Positions 21,612 through 32,172 of a stretch of DNA of 64,000 nt are shown here, in pieces (position 1 is the first letter of the stretch; each line of letters opens with the position of its first letter). The notes under the pieces are model-generated. The model saw nothing but the letters and a program-made list of their open reading frames with translations. It was not told the DNA's origin and made no database searches. The position numbers and the translations under genes are program-made. The DNA comes from Trichomonas vaginalis G3. Its lineage: Eukaryota; Parabasalia; Trichomonadida; Trichomonadidae. Where the stretch lies: assembly GCF_026262505.1 (NCBI RefSeq), contig NC_067204.1, positions 12,356,522-12,420,521 of the forward strand, in the 5' to 3' direction.

Positions 21612-22595
21612 TCAATTACAATGATTAGAAATGTACTCTCCAGCTTCTTGGTTAATATTATATTGATGAATAACAGCAGGCTTTGTTAAACCATCAGGGC
21701 AATAGATACCATCACTCTTTTCAACATACTTTCCCCATCTTGAGCAGTAATGAAGAGTTAAAAAAGGAGAATTACAGCCGAATTCTTTTCGCTTTATTCC
21801 ATTCCTTTCAAATTCTCCACTATGCAACAAATAATTGTGGTATGCTTGGTCTAAAGAGTGCCTTCCGTTCATCCAAAATGGTTTATGATCAAGTAAGGTT
21901 TTCAAGTAAATCTTAAACTGCTGGGCTCCTCCTATAATAGTTCCTGAACAAGAAACTATATCTGATCCGTAGGCTTCGGCAATGGACTGATTATATGCTC
22001 TTTTCATCCAACCAACGTTCCAAGATGAATCACGAATCTTGACGTCTTCCATAACGAAATATAAGTAGTCAGGTGAAATTTGTTCCGAAAACGGATCTGA
22101 TTGGAAAAATACATCAAATGCATCAGAATGGAATATTCTATTAAAAGTTCTTGATGTGGACTTCAAGTATTGCATGTAACCAATGTATCGGAGTGAATGC
22201 GGATAGTGTCGTGATGTATTTGGCGGTGATTTCATTGTGAAAAATTCAACTCCACAATAACCAAGAGATTTCCGTACATGTTCATTAAATGTAGTATTCG
22301 ATATAATTACAACGTGTGCGAGGCTGCCAACAGCTCGTAATGATTTAACAAATGTAAAAACTCTGCTGATATCTCCGAAAACACCTAATAGTATAAGGTC
22401 TTCTGGTTGAGAGTTGCCGTATGCATTTTTAACATCAGAACAGATTTTACATTTCGATAAATCTAAAATAACGGGGACTCTTCCAAATTTAAAAGCTGCG
22501 ACAACAAATATCAGTGATAATGATGTACACATACAACTGATAATGAATAATCTTTTGATTTTTCCATTAAAAAGGCGATGAATCAATCGCCACAT
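21612..22595 (-). CDS. type II membrane glycosyltransferase-like protein
   Basis: 327 aa. A short basic cytoplasmic N-terminus is followed by a membrane anchor (about 16-37, FIISCMCTSLSLIFVVAAF), then a lumenal domain, the layout of Golgi glycosyltransferases. HSDAFDVFFQSDPF (156-169) resembles the acidic metal/nucleotide-sugar site of GT-A enzymes. CSGTIIGG (216-223) and DQAYHNYLLH (249-258) match conserved blocks of a nucleotide-diphospho-sugar transferase family. Several cysteines and N-glycosylation sequons (NTT, NTS, NQS) fit a secretory protein. Donor and acceptor cannot be told. Upstream CCATTTTTC is an initiator-like sequence. Confidence 0.8.
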   Translation of the reverse strand: MWRLIHRLFNGKIKRLFIISCMCTSLSLIFVVAAFKFGRVPVILDLSKCKICSDVKNAYGNSQPEDLILLGVFGDISRVFTFVKSLRAVGSLAHVVIISNTTFNEHVRKSLGYCGVEFFTMKSPPNTSRHYPHSLRYIGYMQYLKSTSRTFNRIFHSDAFDVFFQSDPFSEQISPDYLYFVMEDVKIRDSSWNVGWMKRAYNQSIAEAYGSDIVSCSGTIIGGAQQFKIYLKTLLDHKPFWMNGRHSLDQAYHNYLLHSGEFERNGIKRKEFGCNSPFLTLHYCSRWGKYVEKSDGIYCPDGLTKPAVIHQYNINQEAGEYISNHCN

Positions 22596-22724
22596 TATAG
22601 AAAAATGGAAACTTTATAGGTAAAAATACGGGAAATTACAAAATTATTCAAAACAACTCATAACATACTGTTCAAAACCGAATTATTCATTTGTCAATTT
22701 ATTTTTTGTAAACTTCAGTGAAAA

Positions 22725-23279
22725 ATGACTGCGATTGAGAGTTTTGATAAGAATGCCTTGAAGAATTTAATTCTCCGAGTTCTCGCATGGCGTGTAGGAG
22801 ATGTTCAAGATCTTCCAGCACAACTTACAGAGAGCCTTTCAATTACAACATCAGAAACATTACATGTTTTGGAATTAATCTGCCCAGTTTTAGATAAAAT
22901 TATCAACGAAGAGCCAAAATCAGAAGAAGAAATAATACCTGTTATTAAGGAATTAAATAGCGAAACAACAAAGAAATTAGCAACAATTTCACTTTCAATT
23001 AGAGATAAATGCATTTCATTTTGCAGTGAGCACTCTCCATCATTATCTAAAGTTCTCTATCACGATTGGAATACTTCAATGCAAGTTGCAACAGAGTCTC
23101 TCGGTCGTATTGCCAGACCCATTGCATCTATTACAATGAGAATACAGCCAGCTTCTTCTGGAAAATGTTTGCTCCCACCACTTCAGAGTTTATCCATGGA
23201 TCTTTCCAAGGATATGGTCGATGCTCTTGCATCCGGCTTCGATCGCCTCCAGAACCAGCTTGTAAAGATCGTACAGTAA
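22725..23279 (+). CDS. COMM domain protein, COMMD9-like
   Basis: 184 aa. The C-terminal third (about 110-184) is a COMM domain: HDWNTSMQVATESLGRIARP, ITMRIQP, then LSKDMVDALASGFDRLQNQL. The wording around ESLGRIARP and MRIQ is closest to COMMD9 of animals. COMMD proteins form the Commander complex, which recycles membrane proteins from endosomes with retriever and CCC subunits. The N-terminal part is a helical bundle as usual. The gene is short, whole and divergent from the glycosyltransferase-like gene (129 bases between starts). Confidence 0.85.
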   Translation: MTAIESFDKNALKNLILRVLAWRVGDVQDLPAQLTESLSITTSETLHVLELICPVLDKIINEEPKSEEEIIPVIKELNSETTKKLATISLSIRDKCISFCSEHSPSLSKVLYHDWNTSMQVATESLGRIARPIASITMRIQPASSGKCLLPPLQSLSMDLSKDMVDALASGFDRLQNQLVKIVQ

Positions 23280-23799
23280 ATAAAAATTATGAGTTTCTAA
23301 TTTACTAGTATTATTAAATTCAAAGAAATAGAAAATATTTTACTTGAAGCTAATTCTAATAATTCTTAATATTTAAAAGGAATACCACCTTTTCTTCTTA
23401 TAAATGATCTATGTTTGAGCAATATCTTAGGTTGATGAATACAATGTGTTAACACCCGCTTTCCATTCTTTCAGTTATATCTTATTGGGCAATTTCTAAT
23501 GTATTCATCTTTAAAAACAGACACTCTAACGCTAATAAAAAATGAAATCATTAATTTAGTTTATGTAATGCCAAATATCAAAATCAAAGGAACATATTCC
23601 TACATTATCTAATAATGAGCATGTTTTTAGGACTATTTGAATCAAAAATCGAATTTGAATTTTGCAAAACTCTTCAAAAATGTTGAATTACACATCAGCC
23701 ATTATGCTTAGATGAAATCAGTTGATTTTGAAGGCGGATTGGGCGAGTGCTTCCCATCAAAGTTGTGAACAATTTACATCGGAAAATGTCAAAATTTTG
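23280..23799. other. intergenic region
   Basis: 520 AT-rich bases. No gene recognised. TCAAAATTTTG just before the next ATG is a possible initiator. Confidence 0.5.
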
Positions 23800-24354
23800 A
23801 TGAGTGGTCAAGCAAATCCTAGACAAGGATTTAACAAGCGACCCAGAATTTATGATCCTGTTAACAATGATGAAGACGAAAGCGAGTTCATGAAAAATCT
23901 AACTAATGATGCGATGGAAAATGATACCGATTTTAGTCCACAGCTCTCACAAGACAGACCAGTACCTTTAGCATATGGCTATTATCATCATCCAGAAAAT
24001 ACACAACAAGAAGAGTTTGTTCCAGAAGAAATTCAGGAACCTCAACAACAACAACAGGAGAATCCACAGCAAGATGATGAATTTGATCGTATTTTCAAAC
24101 CTATTATAGACAGATACGAAGAAGAGGAAGAAGAAATGAGAGGAGACTACTTCAAAAAATTGAATAAGCACATTATTGATCCAGATTATGTTCATGACAG
24201 AAAATTCGACGAATCAGATGATTTCTCAGACGAAGGTGCTGAAGAGGATTCAGATGCACCATTTGAAAATGAAGGCATTGATTATCCAGATGGAGAATGC
24301 ATTGATGATGATGACTTTAGCGATCAGCCATCTGATGATAGTGATGTTTACTAA
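23800..24354 (+). CDS. acidic low-complexity protein, unknown
   Basis: 184 aa from the ATG at 23,800 (MSGQANPRQGFNKRPRIYDP). Open reading continues upstream without another ATG. The N-terminus is basic with a possible nuclear signal (NKRPR). The rest is strongly acidic with Q-runs (EPQQQQQENPQQ), E-runs (RYEEEEEEMRG) and a D/S-rich tail (DDDDFSDQPSDDSDVY). Such composition suits a nuclear or chaperone-type disordered protein. No family recognised. Confidence 0.7.
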   Translation: MSGQANPRQGFNKRPRIYDPVNNDEDESEFMKNLTNDAMENDTDFSPQLSQDRPVPLAYGYYHHPENTQQEEFVPEEIQEPQQQQQENPQQDDEFDRIFKPIIDRYEEEEEEMRGDYFKKLNKHIIDPDYVHDRKFDESDDFSDEGAEEDSDAPFENEGIDYPDGECIDDDDFSDQPSDDSDVY

Positions 24355-24844
24355 GGAAATTCTAATTATACAGTTTATATGAAATTTTATATTGAAATTT
24401 TAATTATGAATGAATTGTAATTTATCTCTAATAAAAATAAAATGTTTGTATTCTAGAAAAGAATTTGAAAAAAAGAAATTAAATTTTTATTTTCGATGAG
24501 ATCAAAATATATAGGATTGGAGTTGTCATAATCATCATTCTGGTAATAAAGCTACATGTTCATAGCAAATGGAAGTATACTTTTAAAAATTTATCCAAAT
24601 TTTGAATAGAATTAAGTGGATAAGGGAAAATCAAGAAGTAAGAGATCAGTCTCTTTCAGATAAAGCCAATTTTCATTATGGACGTAGATCCAAAGTATTT
24701 CTTATTTGATAGAATTCTAACGTTCAGAATCTGAGAGCTGCTTTAAAGGATTTGTAAATGCTTCATCGATAGTGATTTTTTTCGAAGAAAATGGGAGTTA
24801 TTCTGTTGATAATACGCTTGAGGAATTTAAGAAATCCAAAATTT
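24355..24844. other. convergent intergenic spacer
   Basis: 490 AT-rich bases between convergent genes. Nothing recognisable. Confidence 0.5.
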
Positions 24845-25183
24845 TTAAACGAATGTTGTTAATGCCTGATCAATAATATCTTCGGGCTCTCGTTTCTTAC
24901 ATGGACGTCTCACTAAAATGAGATATAGAATGCAGAATATTGAAGTTGTGAGGATTATGACCATGGAATAAACAATAGTGACAGTAATTGATGTTGAACG
25001 TGTATCCAAGAATCCAGAAAAAGGTGTGATGGAATTGTTATACCCATTTAGAGAATCGTAAATAATTTGTTTGTTTTGTAGGAGTGTTGAGAAGCCATTT
25101 TTGTTTTTGAGTGAGATGCTATGTAAAAATCGTATTGGATATGAAATCAATCCTAAACAAATGAAAAGTATTGATACAATCAT
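24845..25183 (-). CDS. small single-pass membrane protein
   Basis: 112 aa from the ATG at 25,183. The N-terminus is a signal-peptide-like segment (MIVSILFICLGLISYPI). A short outer region with an N-glycosylation sequon (NNSIT) is followed by a membrane helix (about 65-92, VTIVYSMVIILTTSIFCILY) and a basic stop RRPCKK with an acidic tail. The type I layout is clear. The family is unknown. Its start lies only 75 bases from the divergent start of the next gene. Confidence 0.65.
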   Translation of the reverse strand: MIVSILFICLGLISYPIRFLHSISLKNKNGFSTLLQNKQIIYDSLNGYNNSITPFSGFLDTRSTSITVTIVYSMVIILTTSIFCILYLILVRRPCKKREPEDIIDQALTTFV

Positions 25184-25258
25184 TTTTTTTGACAAATGTA
25201 AACATAACTCTTTTTTGACACTTTACAAAGATTTTTGAAGATCCGTTAATAAATTCAT

Positions 25259-27592
25259 ATGTCAGAGAAGGAGCTTGTTGATCTGTGCCGTCAATATTTT
25301 GATGCTAAACAATCAAATGACTCCTTGAAAGATATCATGACCTTTTTTTCGAAATTAATCAATGCTAAGCAAATGATTGATATTACACCACGGCTTAGGA
25401 AGTATATTCCGCGTTTAGTTGGTGTTCAAGATGGTGTATTACTATCTTTTCTTACTTCTACTATCAATGGTTTGTCTCCTCAAGATTATGTTCCAACTTT
25501 AAATCTTCAAACTAATTTATTAAATCCGAAAGAACCAACGAAATCACTTTCAGCACGTGCGCCACGTGGAAACAGACCACAATCTTCAGATTATAGCTCA
25601 ACTGTTGTTCCGAGACTTAATTTACAAAAAATTGATTGCGTAGATGACCTTGAGGTTACACAAATTACAGTTCCTAAAACATCCAGACCAATTCCAAACG
25701 CTAAAACACTTATTACATCAAGAACATCAAAAAGAAATTCAATAATTCCATATTTACAACCTTTACCACCTCTTGAACAGAAAGAAGACTCAATTCTTCC
25801 ACATTTATACGTATCACGCGATCCTCAATTCTATATCGGTAAAAAAGTATCAGAAGAATCACACGAATATCATATCATTCCTCCATCGTATCCAGAGCAT
25901 TTAATTGGCGATAAATTTACAGTTCTTACATCAACAGGTGTAGTTAAGATCGATAAGACAGGTGGAACCGTTCAAGATGTCGATCAATTTATTCTTGATA
26001 ATGAAAACACAGTAATTGTCGAAAATCAAATGATTAGCAAACGCATGGCATACAGATCATTCTATCATTGGAGAATGAGACTCAGGGAAGTCATTTTCGA
26101 TAAGAAAATCGCGACTTTTGATCAACATTTCGCAATTTCAATACCAATCTTCCAAAAAGCGATGGATAAGATACGCCAAGATGTTTTCCTAGCAACAAAC
26201 GATGCAGTTGTATATCCAGGACAGTTCGATATCGGTAATGATGAAGCATCATTCAAATCTCTTCAGCAAGTTGCCAACCAATCAATATTTGACATAGATA
26301 GAAAGATTCAGCAACTCAAAGAAGAGGTCGGCATGCAGATATCAGAGTCATTCCGTATAATTAGAGCGGCAAATGTATTAATCCAACTGGGTTTTGATGA
26401 ACTTAACTCATTAAATCAGTTACCTCCCTCATTAAAACAGTTTTCTAGTGACCTTAAGTGGAGAGTTCCTTCATTATGGAGAGAAAAAATGAGAGAAAAT
26501 ATGTTGAATTACGAAAGGAAACTTGCAAGAGACAGACAGGTGTTTTTATCAACATTCTTCTCCAAAGTTAGAATCAACTACAACGGAATTCTCATCCTAA
26601 AGTGTAAGGAAATGCTTATGGGTTATTTGGACCGTTTCCTCGCTGAACCAAAAAACCGTCGTAAACCTCACAAAATTGTTGCCGAATTCAATGAAGTGAG
26701 TGGACTGATTACGATTACACCAACTAAAGCGGAATTTACTCAATGGTTCTCAAATACATTGAATGCCATCAAATCTGCCTTTTTCCAGAATTTGGAAAAA
26801 ATTTGGTCGGATATTATCCTCGAAGCTGATCCAAACTACGAGTATACCATCGAGAATCCATTCGAAGTTCTCGAGAGATACCAAGATTTCACAGATGATA
26901 GGTCAGAAGCTTTAGATTCAATAACTGATGCATTTAATTTCTTTGAAAACGAAATTAGTCATCAGCAAACATTCTTCACAACAATGATGACCAAACTCAA
27001 TGAAGCTTCCAAGTTCGATGACCTCAGAAACATTGACAAACTCGAGATTCTTTTGCATAATTTGCAAAAATCAAGAGAAGACATGTCAAAACGACCAAAG
27101 AACATTTTCCATAAGGCAAAGAACGCTCCTGAAGGCATGAGTGATTTCATAGTTTCATTCTCTGGTGCTGTAGACTCAATCATTAACTACTACAACAGGG
27201 AATGCAACAATTTGAAGATGAGAGTTCTCAACGAATTAAATGTTTTGTTTTCCGAAATCCAAGACAAATGGAGTGCTGTCAAAGACACAAAGATCACAAG
27301 ATTGGATGCAAGATCTCTTGAAGCAAAGACACTCCAGTATTCTTTGCTTTGTGATTCGTTTTGCGGATTCTGGACTGACGCGTTTAGTGACGTCAAAGCA
27401 TCATTTGACACAGTCATGAAGATGTACAGACAACTCTCTGATAAATGCAGATACACACATGCAGGAGCTGCAAAACACTTCAACAAAGTTGCAGAGACAC
27501 TTGGATTGGGCGGTGTTCCTCTAGTTGAAGAAGAAGAGGAAGAGGAATATTACGAGGAAGAAACAGAATACGAAGATTATAGTGATGACTAA
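25259..27592 (+). CDS. dynein heavy-chain tail-like protein without motor
   Basis: 777 aa, open throughout. MAYRSFYHWRMRLREVIFDK (from about 263) and the following helices (FDQHFAISIPIFQKAMDKIR) have the look of the helical tail of axonemal dynein heavy chains. No AAA or P-loop motif is present, so it is not a motor. The N-terminal 250 residues are partly disordered with R/S/P-rich parts; the C-terminus is acidic (EEEEEEEYYEEETEYEDYSDD). A tail-only protein could scaffold axonemal or cytoplasmic dynein. The family call is tentative. ATTCATATG places a TCA initiator-like triplet at the start codon. Confidence 0.6.
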   Translation: MSEKELVDLCRQYFDAKQSNDSLKDIMTFFSKLINAKQMIDITPRLRKYIPRLVGVQDGVLLSFLTSTINGLSPQDYVPTLNLQTNLLNPKEPTKSLSARAPRGNRPQSSDYSSTVVPRLNLQKIDCVDDLEVTQITVPKTSRPIPNAKTLITSRTSKRNSIIPYLQPLPPLEQKEDSILPHLYVSRDPQFYIGKKVSEESHEYHIIPPSYPEHLIGDKFTVLTSTGVVKIDKTGGTVQDVDQFILDNENTVIVENQMISKRMAYRSFYHWRMRLREVIFDKKIATFDQHFAISIPIFQKAMDKIRQDVFLATNDAVVYPGQFDIGNDEASFKSLQQVANQSIFDIDRKIQQLKEEVGMQISESFRIIRAANVLIQLGFDELNSLNQLPPSLKQFSSDLKWRVPSLWREKMRENMLNYERKLARDRQVFLSTFFSKVRINYNGILILKCKEMLMGYLDRFLAEPKNRRKPHKIVAEFNEVSGLITITPTKAEFTQWFSNTLNAIKSAFFQNLEKIWSDIILEADPNYEYTIENPFEVLERYQDFTDDRSEALDSITDAFNFFENEISHQQTFFTTMMTKLNEASKFDDLRNIDKLEILLHNLQKSREDMSKRPKNIFHKAKNAPEGMSDFIVSFSGAVDSIINYYNRECNNLKMRVLNELNVLFSEIQDKWSAVKDTKITRLDARSLEAKTLQYSLLCDSFCGFWTDAFSDVKASFDTVMKMYRQLSDKCRYTHAGAAKHFNKVAETLGLGGVPLVEEEEEEEYYEEETEYEDYSDD

Positions 27593-27943
27593 AATTAATG
27601 TTATTTTTTTTTGTTAGAATAAAATATTGTTTATTTAGCTGTTTTTACACATAACACATTTTCTTACAACGACTTTAGAATATATACTTTAGTTGATAAA
27701 ACCAAAATAAAAGTTAATTTGACATAATATGTTACCATTTGAATATATATTTTAGATATTTCGCAATGAATAGCAGCTTTATCTTTTAGTATTTTGTAAT
27801 TAAGATCCTTTAAAGCAATAATCCAAGAAAATGCCTATAATTTGATGCTTTTGATGTAACATGAGATAAATAAATGATTTTTGAAGAGTGAAGTTTGGAA
27901 TGAAAATGATTTGAATAGAGAGATTGTTGAAAAAAGGTGACAA
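27593..27943. other. intergenic region
   Basis: 351 AT-rich bases between two plus-strand genes. The start of the next gene is preceded by AAAAAAGGTGACAA; a similar AAAAAGTGACAA precedes the importin gene at 34,504. Confidence 0.5.
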
Positions 27944-29938
27944 ATGACGTCCCAGATTTTAGTCTTTTTTGAAGGAGACAAGAATTGGTGGGTGGCATAT
28001 AATGTTACAGAAGCTCAAAGAATTAGATATATTGACATTATATCTAAGTTTCTTTGCAGTTTAAAAGAATTTACAAATCAAGATTACACAATTGATCAGG
28101 TTTGCGTGTTCAATTTCTTGCCATTTTCAACAGAAAAAGAAATTATTGACGATCTCAAAAGACAAATTAAAGAACCTCTCAATTCAACGACAGAAATTTT
28201 AGTTCAAGTAAAAGATTCTCTTCCAATAATAAAAAGGGAAAAATTGAGTGGAGAACAAGCATTATCATTCATTACAAAAGGTAGATATTTTGAAGAAAAA
28301 GGTTTTTATATTGATGCTCGAGATTTCTTTATTGCAGCAGACGAATATGGATATTTAGACTTAGCCAGACTTTACTATATCAGAAATCTTAAAGAACCAG
28401 TCGAAAATTTACTTCCTCGCCTTGTTGAATTATATCCAAACAATTTTGAAGTACAAATCATGAAAATTGCATATGAGAAAGACGAAGCTAGGTTCCTTAG
28501 ATTCACAGACGATGCTTTCAAGTACATTCGTCAACTTCATGGCGTAAATAAATTCAATTTTCTTAGCGAATTTGCGAGAATACTCTTATCTCGCCACATG
28601 TATTCCCGTGCACAAGAATGTATCAATGAGTTGAAATCAATCAACGAATCTCATTCCGTTGTCTGTAAATTAGAGTGTGAATTACAAATTGCGTTAAAAG
28701 ATCCATCAACAGCTGCCATCATGGCATTTCGGAGTCCACAAAGTTACAAATATCTTGCCCGGATATGCGATCTTGATGGTGGAGTCGCCAATGTGTTTGA
28801 AAAAGTTTTTTCATCAAAAGATTCAAGTTCGCAAACCATTTTTTCACCTAAAGCTCTTGCAGACATCGGCAAAACACTATTTAAAAAGGGTAATATTAAT
28901 TGCGCGGTCACATTCCTTAGAGAAGCCTATCATAAGAAGCCACAAATTGAAATTTGTTATCAATTACTTAAAATATTCCATATTTTACATAATAAGTCAC
29001 AGTTCTTTGATATATTGAAGAGTTTCATCATTTCTAACCAAACTGAGCTGATTCCAGGTATAAATTTCAAAGATTTAATGCAAATCTTTGCAAATGCTGA
29101 TTATAAAATAATGCCAAAGACAACAACGAGACAATCATTTAGTACAATCCTTCCTTCGCACATTCCTTACCTCAAACTACTGATGTTGATCACTGTTTTC
29201 CTATATTCTTTCGGAAATTATTCGATGTCAAATGACATTCGATTAAAAATCCGTTGTTATTCATCACCTTTGCGAACTATGCCAGGATTTGGATATATCA
29301 GGAAACTGTACTTTGCTTGCGACCAACCTCCTCCTGGTTCAAGTCGTCCTTCTGATACAAGGATCGCTTTTGTTGGTGATGAATACGTATACGCGGCAGG
29401 ACCAATTCCTAACATCCAAGATGATGACAAAAGATCATTAAAAGCAGAGTTTTTCGCGTTCCCAGGATTATCAATCAAACATCTCAAGAAAGGAGACACT
29501 AACAAGGGAATACATAGATCGTATAACCAACAGATCAAAGGAATACTGCAGAACTTTAACTATGTTATCTTTGTGTTCGGAACTATTGATTGCATCCAAG
29601 TTATTCCATTATCCGTCCAAAACTTGGAATATCCAAAGGCCACACAAGCAGTTTTAGATCTTGTAATTCCTTATGCTGAGATGATCAAGAAGTACAAGGA
29701 AGCACAATCTCATATATACGTTCATCCAGCTTTCTCATGCAGTGAAGAGGCACAGCCAATAACAGACTTGTTTAATAGATTGTTGGGAAAGTACTTAAAA
29801 GAACCTACTTATTTGAAAGTGGAAAAGAGCTTGCCAAGGGCATCATCACCTGCAGATTCAAAGGGAACTTTAAATGATTACCACAATGCTTTGAGGAGAG
29901 AACTTGATGAAAGAATTTATCCCGATAGATTTAAATAG
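27944..29938 (+). CDS. TPR-type helical protein with SGNH/GDSL-like C-terminal domain
   Basis: 664 aa, open throughout. Residues about 100-420 are helix-pair repeats of TPR type (ALSFITKGRYFEEKGFYIDA, LADIGKTLFKKGNINCAVTF). A hydrophobic stretch follows (YLKLLMLITVFLYSFG, about 408-423). The C-terminal domain from about 470 has RIAFVGDEYVYAAG and NYVIFVFGTIDC, in the places of the GDS and G-x-N/D blocks of SGNH folds, but the nucleophile Ser is not evident (GDE). It may be a non-catalytic SGNH-like domain. The combination is unusual; function unknown. Confidence 0.6.
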   Translation: MTSQILVFFEGDKNWWVAYNVTEAQRIRYIDIISKFLCSLKEFTNQDYTIDQVCVFNFLPFSTEKEIIDDLKRQIKEPLNSTTEILVQVKDSLPIIKREKLSGEQALSFITKGRYFEEKGFYIDARDFFIAADEYGYLDLARLYYIRNLKEPVENLLPRLVELYPNNFEVQIMKIAYEKDEARFLRFTDDAFKYIRQLHGVNKFNFLSEFARILLSRHMYSRAQECINELKSINESHSVVCKLECELQIALKDPSTAAIMAFRSPQSYKYLARICDLDGGVANVFEKVFSSKDSSSQTIFSPKALADIGKTLFKKGNINCAVTFLREAYHKKPQIEICYQLLKIFHILHNKSQFFDILKSFIISNQTELIPGINFKDLMQIFANADYKIMPKTTTRQSFSTILPSHIPYLKLLMLITVFLYSFGNYSMSNDIRLKIRCYSSPLRTMPGFGYIRKLYFACDQPPPGSSRPSDTRIAFVGDEYVYAAGPIPNIQDDDKRSLKAEFFAFPGLSIKHLKKGDTNKGIHRSYNQQIKGILQNFNYVIFVFGTIDCIQVIPLSVQNLEYPKATQAVLDLVIPYAEMIKKYKEAQSHIYVHPAFSCSEEAQPITDLFNRLLGKYLKEPTYLKVEKSLPRASSPADSKGTLNDYHNALRRELDERIYPDRFK

Positions 29939-30286
29939 AACTTTTTTTGTTATATTTTATAGTAAAAGTAAATGTGTATTATAAGAAATTATGGATATGT
30001 AAATTTGAAATCATATTTTTCGTGTGTAAACATTACAATTCACTCGGATTTTGAAATTTAGACATAAAGTATATGATTTCAAAGTTACACATTCTGATCT
30101 ACAAATATATTCTAGAGAAGTGAAATGTGAATTTAGATTAATTAATCTCTCTATCGTTATTGTCGAAGCAAATACACAAGTGGGCTCAAACAAAATTTGG
30201 GTTAGCAATGATTAAATTTATTCTTATTTAAGTTAGAGATCACTCTATCTTTTTTAACACAGAATCATACTAGTAGACATCGGTAG
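29939..30286. other. intergenic region
   Basis: 348 AT-rich bases between convergent genes. No gene seen. Confidence 0.5.
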
Positions 30287-32172
30287 TCACTTAGCACCAT
30301 GTTTCACTAAAAAGGCGGCAATTTTTGTCAAATTTGCCTTGAATGCAATACTAAGAGGACGATAATTAGAATCAAGAGAATTTCATATCATAATGATGAA
30401 TATTAAAATAAAGATAATTATATAAAAAAGATTGAGAATTTTATAAAATAATGATCAAAATGAAAAGATTGAGAGTTTTGTGAAATAATGATAAATATGA
30501 AAAGAAAGATATCTCTTTAATTCAAGAGTAAACTTGACACGAAAGAGAACTGTATAAAACAATGATAATTATTAAAAGAAAGATGATATTATAAAACAAT
30601 GATTGATACGAAAATATCAAGAATTACAGAAAGCAAAGATAAATGTGAAAAGAAAGAAAATAAGTTTCATGTTAACATCTGCACCGTGTTCAACTAAGAG
30701 TTTGACAATTTCTATTGAATTCGCTTTGATTGCAATAGTAAGAGGGCATTCATTAATATCGAAAGAATTTCATATAATAATGATATGTATGAAAAGATAG
30801 CGTATTTCATAAAACAATAATAGGTTGTATGAAAATAAAGATAATATTATAGAACCATGAATAATATGAAAAGAAAGATAATACTATAAAACAATAATAA
30901 ATATGATAAAAAAGAAAACATCATTAAATAGTGATAAATCTGAAGAGAAAAAGAATGATCTCAAACAATGATATATATTAAAAGAAACATAATTGCATAA
31001 AATAATGATAGATATGAAAAGAAAAGTAATACTATAAAACAATGATAAACGCGAAAAGAAAAATAACTCTATAGAATAATGATAAATGTGAAAAAATAGA
31101 TAATTTTATCAAAAAATGATAAGTCTGAAAAGAGAGAGAAGTATATAATACATAAATAGATATGAAATGAAGGAGAATATTATAAAACAATAATAAACAT
31201 GAAAATAAAGAAAATGTCACTAAATAATTATAAATGTGAAAAGAAAGAAAATAAGTTTCATGTTAACATCTGCACTATTCTCAACTAAGAGTTTGACAAT
31301 TTCTATTGAATTCGCTTTGATTGCAATACTAAGAGGACACTCATTAATATATACAGAATAAAACAAATTAATGATAAATATGATAAGAAAGAGAGTTGTA
31401 TTAAAAAATGGCAAAAATGAAAAGAAGGAAAATTATATAAAACAATTATCAATAATAAAAGAAAGAGAACTCTATAAAGCCAAGATAAATATGAATAGAT
31501 TGAAAATCCAATATAACAACGATAAATATGAAAAGAAAGAGAATGTAATAAATCAATGTAAGATGTAAAAAGAAAGAAAATGCCATAAAGCAAAGATATA
31601 TATTGAATGAAATAAAATTTGATAAAACAATGATAGATATGAAAAGAAAGAGAATTTCATAAAACGAATGATATATATGATAAGAAAAACAATGTAATAA
31701 AAAAATGATAAATATCATAAGAAAAAGAATTCTATAAAAGAGTGATAAATATGAAAAGAAAGATAATGTGATAAAATAATGATAAATATGAAGAAAAAGA
31801 GAATTTCATAAAACAATGATAAATATGAAGAAAAAGAGAATTTCATAAAACAATGATAAATATGAAAAGAAAGATAATTTCATAAAACAATGATAAATAC
31901 TAAAAGAAAGATAATGTCATAAAACAATGAGTTATATAAAAATAAAGATAATACTATAGAACAATGAAAAATATGAAATGGAAATGAATCAGTTTCATGC
32001 TGACATCCGCACCATATTCGACTAAGAGTTTGACAATTTCTATTGAATTCATTTTGATTGCAATACTAAGTGGACATTCATTAATATAGAGAGAATATTA
32101 TCAAACAACGATAAATTTGAAAAGAAATAAAATTCCATAAAACAATAACAAATATAAAAAGAAAGAGAATGT
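30287..32172 (-). repeat. minisatellite arrays separating single ankyrin repeats
   Basis: On the minus strand, arrays of a degenerate 34-37-base unit (plus-strand form AAACAATGATAAATATGAAA followed by AGAAAGATAAT) alternate with single ankyrin modules at about 32,090-31,991, 31,350-31,255, 30,765-30,666 and 30,372-30,287. Each module reads like NECPLSIAIKANSIEIVKLL to VNMK; the last ends HGAK and a stop. Spacers are about 85, 640, 490 and 290 bases and break the coding frame. Their edges fall at the same place in each repeat. Confidence 0.85.

Noticed and set aside
30287-32172. Direct repeats with regular spacing suggesting a CRISPR-like array
   Set aside because: Units are degenerate AT-rich minisatellite in a eukaryotic gene context with ankyrin coding pieces between; no fixed repeat and no unique spacers of constant size.
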